Below, in pieces: positions 5,562-9,822 of a DNA stretch of 9,822 nt. The translations under genes were made by a program, and so were the position numbers. The notes beneath the pieces are model-generated. The model was not told where the DNA came from, made no database searches, and worked only from the letters and a program-made list of their open reading frames with translations. The stretch's first letter is position 1; every line of letters starts with the position of its first letter. The stretch covers positions 1 to 9,822 of the forward strand of contig JAZNDA010000021.1 in the NCBI GenBank assembly GCA_045587785.1. Direction: 5' to 3'. The DNA is from RGIG8775 sp045587785 (lineage in GTDB: Bacteria; Bacillota; Clostridia; Oscillospirales; CAG-272).

Positions 5562-7214
5562 TCAGTCATTTTTTGTGGGTTTGTCGCTGTCATCCTTCAC
5601 AGGTGCATGATCAATGGGGGTGTTTGCATTCTCTGTGGATGAGGACGGCTCTGCCTGAGCTTGCTCATCCTCTTTGGGCTGCGGTTTTGCCTTTTGGGGC
5701 TTTTGCGCAGGTGCAGGCTCGTCGTCATCAATATGATGAAGCGAACGGGGCTTTGTGCCGCTCGGATTTGAAGCTCTTGCGGGAGCATGGGATTTCTTGC
5801 CCTTCAGCTCACGCTCTGCCGCCTTGATATCCTCCTCGGTACACTTAGGGATGGGCATGGTACGGCTGAGAATAAACTGCTTGAGTGTGCCCAGAAGGCT
5901 CTTGAAGATCCAGTAGATGCTGATGGTGGAAGGAACGATAAAGGAAATATACACGCTCATCAGCGGCATGGAGAAGTCCATGATGTTGTTGGAGCAACCC
6001 ATCTGGGGGTTGTCTGTGGCTGTGGGCTGATAGGTGAACTTTCTGGTCAGCTTCATACTGCCGAAGTACACGCCAAAGGTGATCAGCGGGATCAGCCAAT
6101 ACCAGCTGAACTGTCCGATGCTGGGCGTAACCCCTGAGTTGAACGCGCCGATGGTGAAGCTGGGGATCTTATCCGCCACGCCTTCCAGCCACTCATAGCA
6201 CTCAGTGCCGTTGCTGACGTAGAGGAAATCCTTCAGACCGCTGACGCTCTCCAGACCCTCGCTCTTGATATGAGACAAAAGCTCAATGGTGCCTCTTTGA
6301 GAGGAGGACAGCACGCCGCCCAGACCGCCTGCCGCCTTCGCGGCGGTAAAGTAAGAGGAAAGGGCAGAGGAGAACTGCGAGGAAAGACCCAGAGTATAGC
6401 GAATGGGGTCGATGACGATGTTGTAAAGAATAAAGATGATAGGAAGCTGGATCAGCATGGGGAGACATCCGCCCATGGGGTTGAAGTTCTCGCGCTGATA
6501 AAGCTCTTGAATCTCCGTTTGAATCTTTTGCTGTGTGGGCTGATCGTTTCGTCCTGCGTACTTGCGGCGGATCGCCATTTCCTTGGGACGGAGCGTTGCC
6601 TGCTTGATGGAGTTTTTCTGCTGCTTGATGCTGAGAGGAAGCATCAGAACCTCGATCAGAATAGCAAAAATACAGATACCGATCAGATAGTTGCCAAAGC
6701 CAATGGTGTTAGTGATAAAAGCAAGTGCCACGCCGATCCAGTACTGGATGTTTTCGAACAGACCGCGAGAGGTCTCTCTTTCGACGTTCGCTTTGAGCAC
6801 GTTCACCACGCTTGTCATATCGGCGACGGTGAGTGTGCTGTAGTCGACGCTTGAGAGCGACTTGCCGTTCTTGTCATAAGCCTTGAGAACATTTTTGGCG
6901 GCATCGACAGAAGGTTCAAGCGCGGGGCGTTCTGCCTCGCGGTCAAAATCCTTTTCTGTCATATCGTATCCGCGGTAAGCGGCGATGAAAGCCTCGTAAG
7001 CACTTCCGTTGTTTGCCAAAAATTCCGAAAGTGTTTTGAGCTGTTCTTTGGTCAGACTGTTTTGCTCCTCGTTGTGCTCGATGTCCGAAAGGCTGACACT
7101 GACCGAAACGGTGCCCGAAGCACAGCCCGACAGGACCGAGCCCATGACTGCAAGCAACAGAAGCACCAAAAGAAGTCTGACAGCTAAAGTTTTGATGGTT
7201 GCAAATTTTTTCAT
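5562..7214 (-). CDS. yidC: Membrane protein insertase YidC/Oxa1, long clostridial form
   Basis: Inserts proteins into the cytoplasmic membrane, alone or with SecYEG. It is 550 aa, about twice the usual Gram-positive YidC (~250-290). Order of parts: a lipoprotein-type signal (1-30, lipobox LSGC, Cys31); a soluble stretch (32-155); the first core membrane region (155-195); a conserved cytoplasmic loop, KQQKNSIKQ then RPKEMAIRRKYAGRNDQPTQQK (197-230) and NPMGGCLPMLIQLPIIFILY (245-264); an inserted segment (270-365); further membrane segments (368-385, 412-450); and a charged Lys/Pro/Glu-rich tail (460-550). Start 7214 is preferred because AAAAGGA precedes it and the signal peptide begins there; an ATG at 7232 adds six residues. 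At the position of the groove Arg (SpoIIIJ R73) there is Glu188. Confidence 0.93.
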   Translation of the reverse strand: MKKFATIKTLAVRLLLVLLLLAVMGSVLSGCASGTVSVSVSLSDIEHNEEQNSLTKEQLKTLSEFLANNGSAYEAFIAAYRGYDMTEKDFDREAERPALEPSVDAAKNVLKAYDKNGKSLSSVDYSTLTVADMTSVVNVLKANVERETSRGLFENIQYWIGVALAFITNTIGFGNYLIGICIFAILIEVLMLPLSIKQQKNSIKQATLRPKEMAIRRKYAGRNDQPTQQKIQTEIQELYQRENFNPMGGCLPMLIQLPIIFILYNIVIDPIRYTLGLSSQFSSALSSYFTAAKAAGGLGGVLSSSQRGTIELLSHIKSEGLESVSGLKDFLYVSNGTECYEWLEGVADKIPSFTIGAFNSGVTPSIGQFSWYWLIPLITFGVYFGSMKLTRKFTYQPTATDNPQMGCSNNIMDFSMPLMSVYISFIVPSTISIYWIFKSLLGTLKQFILSRTMPIPKCTEEDIKAAERELKGKKSHAPARASNPSGTKPRSLHHIDDDEPAPAQKPQKAKPQPKEDEQAQAEPSSSTENANTPIDHAPVKDDSDKPTKND

Positions 7215-7311
7215 GTTTTCCTTTTCCCGCATAGTATGCGGCTCTCCATTCGATTTTGATATGGCGAATATGCACCGTCAAGAGTGGTCTGCACGGTGCC
7301 GCAGACGTTTG

Positions 7312-7548
7312 TCATTGTTTATTCTTTCGCTGCCTTTTTTCGGGGACGGGATCATAGCCGCCCGCGCAAAAGGGGTTACACCTGAGAATACGCCACACTG
7401 TGAGACCAAAGCCCACGAAAAAGCCGCGCTTCTGAAAAGCCTCAAGGGCATACTGCGAACAGGTGGGCGTGAATCGGCAACAGGGGCGTTTTAGGGGCGA
7501 GAGAAATTTTTGGTAAAAGCGAATAAACAGGATACAAAGATGTTTCAT
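7312..7548 (-). CDS. yidD: Membrane protein insertion efficiency factor YidD
   Basis: A 78-aa protein of the YidD family, which binds the inner membrane and helps YidC-dependent insertion. Family landmarks: FIRFYQKFLSP (8-18), CRFTPTCSQYALEA (24-37) with conserved cysteines, and RCNPFCAGGYDPVP (56-69). The short basic tail KRQRKNKQ is typical. Its ATG overlaps the rnpA stop as ATGA (7545-7548), so translation is probably coupled. A 97-nt gap with small hairpins (CCGCATA-G-TATGCGG; GCACCGT...ACGGTGC) separates it from yidC. Confidence 0.95.
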   Translation of the reverse strand: MKHLCILFIRFYQKFLSPLKRPCCRFTPTCSQYALEAFQKRGFFVGFGLTVWRILRCNPFCAGGYDPVPEKRQRKNKQ

Positions 7549-7934
7549 GTCTTTTGATCGGGGACAAACATACAGAGCTTTTCAAACCCCTTTGAAAGCT
7601 CACGGCGGATGTCCTCACTTTTTTTATCGGCAATGCCAAGGCGCGCGCTGATCACGATGAGATATCCCGTTTTCAGCGTTCTTGTCTTTTGCAGGTCAAA
7701 TAGGCCCGCTCTGATAATGCGCTTGGCGCGGTTTCTCTGTACCGCACCGCCGATCTTTTTGGTGACCGAAAGACCGATGCGGTTGGTGTAGATCTTTTGT
7801 GGGTGTGCCAGCATCCGCTTTTTGGCGGTGTAGTCCTTCAGCACGTGGACAGAAACCAGCTTGCCCACAAAGCGCTCGCCGCGCGTAAAGGTCTTATTGT
7901 AAAGATGGTGTTCCTTGATCGCTGTGTTTTTCAT
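7545..7934 (-). CDS. rnpA: Ribonuclease P protein component
   Basis: Protein subunit (129 aa) of RNase P, which helps the catalytic RNA bind and cut pre-tRNA 5' leaders. The signature RNRAKRIIR (67-75) is present, as is the basic N-terminal region YNKTFTRGERFVG (12-24) and the KIYTNRIGLSVTKKIGGAVQ strand-helix. Start 7934 matches the family N-terminus (KEHHLYNKTFTRG). An upstream ATG at 8051 would add 39 residues made from the rpmH-rnpA spacer hairpin and is not credible. The ribosome site (GGAAGAAAA, ~14 nt away) is poor, so expression should be well below that of rpmH. Confidence 0.95.
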   Translation of the reverse strand: MKNTAIKEHHLYNKTFTRGERFVGKLVSVHVLKDYTAKKRMLAHPQKIYTNRIGLSVTKKIGGAVQRNRAKRIIRAGLFDLQKTRTLKTGYLIVISARLGIADKKSEDIRRELSKGFEKLCMFVPDQKT

Positions 7935-7986
7935 ACGGCAACTTTTCTTCCGTTTTTTGTTGTTTTTGTTTTTGAAATGGTTATTG

Positions 7987-8061
7987 ATAGAAAAAAACCG
8001 CGATGCAATCAAATCCGAGAGGGGCTTGCCCTCTGCGCGATGATAGGACATCGGCGGTTTT
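7987..8061 (-). terminator. Terminator-like hairpin between rpmH and rnpA
   Basis: Read on the minus strand, AAAACCGCCGATG (8061-8049) pairs with CATCGCGGTTTT (8005-7994) with one bulged base. It encloses an inner hairpin (AGAGGG...CCCTCT region, 8018-8034) and runs into seven T (7997-7991). This looks like an intrinsic, probably partial, terminator in the 160-bp spacer. It would let rpmH be transcribed more than rnpA-yidD-yidC-jag, which must still be reached by readthrough since no second promoter is obvious. Confidence 0.65.
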
Positions 8062-8094
8062 ATCGTTGGGATAGGCTTTTGCCTACGCCTTCAC

Positions 8095-8229
8095 TTAATA
8101 GGTCAGTCTCTTTCTGCCTTTCGCGCGTCTTCTCTTAAGAACATTTCTGCCGTCCGCAGTCTTCATTCTCTTTCTGAAGCCATGCTCCTTCTTTCTCTGG
8201 AGCTTCTTGGGTTGGTAAGTTCTGAGCAT
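8095..8229 (-). CDS. rpmH: Large ribosomal subunit protein bL34
   Basis: A 44-residue, very basic protein, a standard component of the 50S subunit. Translated by hand, it begins MLRTYQPKKLQRKKEHGFR and ends with the invariant GRNVL-(K)RRRAKGRKRLTY tail; the match to bL34 is full length. A near-perfect ribosome site AAGGAGG (minus strand, about 8244-8238) precedes the ATG at 8229. It is the first gene of the rpmH-rnpA-yidD-yidC-jag operon. Its mRNA carries the long structured leader at 8253-8527, whose 3' strand ends about 9 nt before the ribosome site. Confidence 0.97.
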   Translation of the reverse strand: MLRTYQPKKLQRKKEHGFRKRMKTADGRNVLKRRRAKGRKRLTY

Positions 8230-8252
8230 TATCTGCACCTCCTTATAGACTT

Positions 8253-8527
8253 AGGGTGACAGTAGACATCCGAACCCGTTTATAAAAGGCATATTTTACG
8301 CCATTCGTCGTCAAAAAGCCTCGGAATATTAACCATATTCCTTCACCTTTTTTTCTCGACTTGCGTAAAATCTGCTCTTTTATAAATTCTTCGAACTGTC
8401 ACGCGGTTATTTTTGAGTGATTTTTGAGTTTGTATGCCGACGCAAGGTAAGACCTTGCAAGGCAGACAGGCGCAAAAAGCGCCAAAAAGAACAAGTGACA
8501 GCGGGTTCGTATATCTACTGTCACCCT
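8253..8527 (-). ncRNA. Large structured RNA element in the rpmH operon leader (no family recognised)
   Basis: A 275-nt stretch that folds almost throughout. P1 is the closing stem, 8253-8278 with 8502-8527: 24 Watson-Crick pairs plus one position that is G-U on the minus strand (8267/8513) but C-A on the plus strand. P2 is CTGTCAC 8396-8402 with GTGACAG 8495-8501. It encloses hairpin GGCGC/GCGCC (8469-8483) and a stem of TGT/ACA, TGCC/GGCA and GCAAGGT/ACCTTGC (8431-8468). P3 is 8279-8301 with 8363-8386, about 21 bp. It encloses an arm GTC+AAAAAG with CTTTTT+GAC (8310-8318 / 8347-8360), capped by GGAATAT-taacc-ATATTCC (8323-8341). A tandem ATTTTTGAGT (8409-8418, 8420-8429) is unpaired. It sits between a strong promoter and the rpmH ribosome site, so I read it as a cis-acting RNA. 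A MITE-like DNA element is the main alternative. Confidence 0.62.
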
Positions 8528-8582
8528 ACGGAAGCGTGTTGCTGTTACAGCCTTTTTACGCTTTTACACAATGACGCTCTTT

Positions 8583-8612
8583 ATTATACACGCAAGTGCC
8601 CCGATTTGTCAA
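8583..8612 (-). promoter_or_regulatory. Sigma-A promoter of the rpmH operon
   Basis: On the minus strand TTGACA (8612-8607), an 18-nt spacer and TATAAT (8588-8583) give perfect consensus hexamers. The start would be near 8576, leaving a leader of about 345 nt before rpmH. No terminator separates it from trxB upstream, so trxB transcripts may also read in. Confidence 0.88.
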
Positions 8613-8669
8613 GGGTTTTTTGAAATTTTTCCGAAAATATCGCCTTTTTCACTGTTTTTTGGAGAAGTT

Positions 8670-9578
8670 TCAGGCATTTTCTTCCAAAAAACGGCATGCG
8701 GCGATGGCGGCAGAGGAGCCGTCGGCAATAGCGGTGGAGATCTGACGTATGGTCTTTGAGCGGCAGTCGCCTGCAACGAACAGACCCTCGGTGGGTGTTT
8801 TGCAGGTCTCGTCGGTGTCAAAGTAGCCGTAAGCATTCAGCGGTGCAAGTGCCTCAAAGGGCTTGTTGCAAGGCGCAAGACCGATGGCAACGAACATGCC
8901 GTCTATTTTCAGCTCATCGGTCTGTCCGCAGTTGCTTTGCAGACGGATCGCCCGAAGGCTGTCGTCTCCGATCAGGTCAGTGACCACCGTGCCCATGATA
9001 AATTCCACGTTATCCTTGGTGCGGAGAATATTGACCAGCTTTGTCTCGCCCGTGAATTCGTCAAGATTCTGAATGACGTACACCTTGGCACAGCCCTCGG
9101 ACAGCAAGATCGCCTCCTGAAGTGCCGAGTTGCCGCCGCCGATGACTGCCACGGTCTGTCCCTTGTAAAACGCGCCGTCGCACACCGCGCAGAAGGAAAC
9201 GCCGTTTCCGACGTAGCTTGCCTCATTTTGAAGGCCCAGCATGCGGTGCTTGGCACCCAGTGCCAAAATGACACTCTTTGCCCGATATTCGGCGTTCTCG
9301 CCAATGACCTTGAAGCCGTCCTCGGTCTTTTCTATGGCAGTTATCGTATCCATATCGATCTCCGCCCCCTGCGCCAAAACCTGCTCCACCATCTTGTCGG
9401 CAAGCTCGTTTCCGCTTGCACTGGCAATGGCAGGGTAGTTCTCGATCTTGGGCGAGTAGGTCATCTGACCGCCAAAGGTGGACTTTTCAAGAACAAGAAC
9501 GCTCTTCTCGGCGCGTCTTGCATACAGCGCGGCGGTAAGCCCCGCAGGTCCCGCGCCTACAACGATAATATCATACAT
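8670..9578 (-). CDS. trxB: Thioredoxin reductase-like FAD flavoprotein
   Basis: A 302-aa cytoplasmic flavoprotein of the low-molecular-weight thioredoxin reductase family. It has an FAD-binding GAGPAG (8-13), redox-active CAVCDG (Cys130, Cys133), a second nucleotide-binding GGGNSA (147-152) and a C-terminal FAD contact GLFVAGDCR (265-273). It should reduce a thioredoxin-like partner. The motif that normally follows the second Rossmann site and holds the NADPH 2'-phosphate (HRRxxFR) reads VIQNLDEFTGE (168-178) here, so NADPH use is doubtful and NADH or another donor is possible. Start 9578 is preferred: AAAGGA precedes it and the FAD fold begins there. The frame runs up to 9698, but only through repeat DNA. 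No thioredoxin gene is adjacent. Confidence 0.88.
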   Translation of the reverse strand: MYDIIVVGAGPAGLTAALYARRAEKSVLVLEKSTFGGQMTYSPKIENYPAIASASGNELADKMVEQVLAQGAEIDMDTITAIEKTEDGFKVIGENAEYRAKSVILALGAKHRMLGLQNEASYVGNGVSFCAVCDGAFYKGQTVAVIGGGNSALQEAILLSEGCAKVYVIQNLDEFTGETKLVNILRTKDNVEFIMGTVVTDLIGDDSLRAIRLQSNCGQTDELKIDGMFVAIGLAPCNKPFEALAPLNAYGYFDTDETCKTPTEGLFVAGDCRSKTIRQISTAIADGSSAAIAACRFLEENA

Positions 9579-9610
9579 GGTGGTTTTCCTTTCTGTGTGG
9601 GAATGATAGG

Positions 9611-9695
9611 AGTTTCGCCCCTTGCGAGGGGCGACCAAGGGCTCTGCCCTTGGAACCTGCAAGCTTTTGAAAAAGCTTGACCAAAACTTTTTCTG
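9611..9695. repeat. Dispersed intergenic hairpin repeat, copy B
   Basis: Same element and orientation as 4784-4865. AGTTTCGCCCC-ttgcga-GGGGCGA, AAGGG-ctctg-CCCTT, CAAGCTTTT-ga-AAAAGCTTG and ACCAAAACTTTTT follow in order. Compared with copy A, paired positions change together: GCGCC/GGCGC becomes GCCCC/GGGGC, and the AAGCTT stem gains one T and one A. It lies just upstream of trxB and is non-coding despite an open minus-strand frame. Confidence 0.8.
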
Positions 9696-9727
9696 CATGG
9701 GGTTGCTAAAGCTTCACGTCATTTTGG

Positions 9728-9819
9728 GACGGGAAACCGCAAAGCGGTTTCCCGTCAGCGCAAAGCTAACGCGCCGACAAAGAAAGCTCGCTTTCTTTTC
9801 GGCAACGTAGCATTTGCGC
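9728..9819. repeat. Cluster of strong hairpins at the window edge
   Basis: A perfect 13-bp stem GACGGGAAACCGC (9728-9740) with GCGGTTTCCCGTC (9744-9756), loop AAA, is followed by a second long arm. In that arm GCGCAAA/TTTGCGC and GCT/AGC form the outside and GCCGA..AAGAAAGC-TC-GCTTTCTT..TCGGC the inside (about 9758-9819). AAAGAAAGC also occurs in copy A (4752-4760). There is no ORF. It is probably part of a larger repeat block continuing past the window. The hairpins lack U-tracts. Confidence 0.7.
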
Positions 9820-9822
9820 GTT

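Noticed and set aside
4982..5827. 281-aa plus-strand ORF opposite jag and the yidC tail
   Set aside because: Shadow of two clearly identified genes on the minus strand.
6270..6854. 194-aa plus-strand ORF opposite yidC
   Set aside because: Antisense of yidC conserved core; no recognisable domain.
8253..8527. Known RNA (6S, SRP, RNase P RNA, tmRNA) at this locus
   Set aside because: None of their conserved core words is visible, and the element lacks its own terminator.
8253..8527. Insertion sequence or MITE as the primary reading of the inverted repeat
   Set aside because: No target-site duplication at the ends (flanks differ), no transposase, and the location between promoter and ribosome site favours a leader RNA; not excluded without a copy count.
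8417..8623. 68-aa plus-strand ORF in the rpmH leader
   Set aside because: Composition follows the RNA stems, with no ribosome site; the region is better explained as structured RNA on the other strand.
8230..8669. Replication origin (oriC) upstream of rpmH
   Set aside because: Only one DnaA-box-like word (TTTTACACA 8562-8570), no box cluster and no dnaA.
8937..9680. 247-aa plus-strand ORF opposite trxB
   Set aside because: Antisense of trxB and extends into a non-coding repeat.
1..9822. CRISPR array, tRNA or rRNA genes
   Set aside because: No regularly spaced direct repeats, and no cloverleaf or rRNA-like stretches were seen on either strand.

Overview
The window looks like chromosomal DNA of a Gram-positive anaerobe of class Clostridia, probably Oscillospirales/Ruminococcaceae-like. 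The evidence is moderate GC, strong AGGAGG-type ribosome sites, sigma-A promoters, pyruvate phosphate dikinase, a two-part Met importer plus lipoprotein, the rpmH-rnpA-yidD-yidC-jag order, and a style of intergenic hairpin repeat I associate with these bacteria. The taxon is inferred from sequence style and gene content, not from a marker gene.

Layout. 1-656 (+): 3' end of ppdK, closed by a strong terminator (674-728). 765-3563 (+): a methionine uptake operon, metN-metI-metQ, driven by a perfect TTGACA-N17-TATAAT promoter. Between promoter and metN lie a 32-residue leader ORF with 7 Met and 4 Cys and an intrinsic terminator with a mutually exclusive antiterminator pairing. This is the full anatomy of ribosome-mediated attenuation, here reading Met (and perhaps Cys) codons. 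No SAM riboswitch or T-box is visible. 3631-4690: a small accessory module, a divergent pair of an XRE-family repressor (-) and a SLOG-fold protein (+), with an inverted-repeat operator between them and terminators on both sides. 4736-4865: a dispersed hairpin repeat.

4889-8229 (-): the rpmH-rnpA-yidD-yidC-jag operon, which makes ribosomal protein L34, the RNase P protein, and the YidC membrane insertase with its partners. Its promoter is at 8583-8612, giving an unusually long 5' leader of about 345 nt. Nearly all of that leader (8253-8527) folds into nested helices closed by a 26-position terminal stem. I recognise no known RNA family in it, and it is the second main candidate for an undescribed element. 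A terminator-like hairpin between rpmH and rnpA probably lowers downstream expression. The usual neighbours dnaA (upstream) and mnmE/mnmG (downstream) are absent here.

8670-9578 (-): a thioredoxin-reductase-like flavoprotein with a CAVC redox centre but without the usual HRRxxFR NADPH-phosphate-binding motif. 9611-9822: a second copy of the dispersed repeat with compensatory base changes, then a cluster of strong hairpins running to the window edge.
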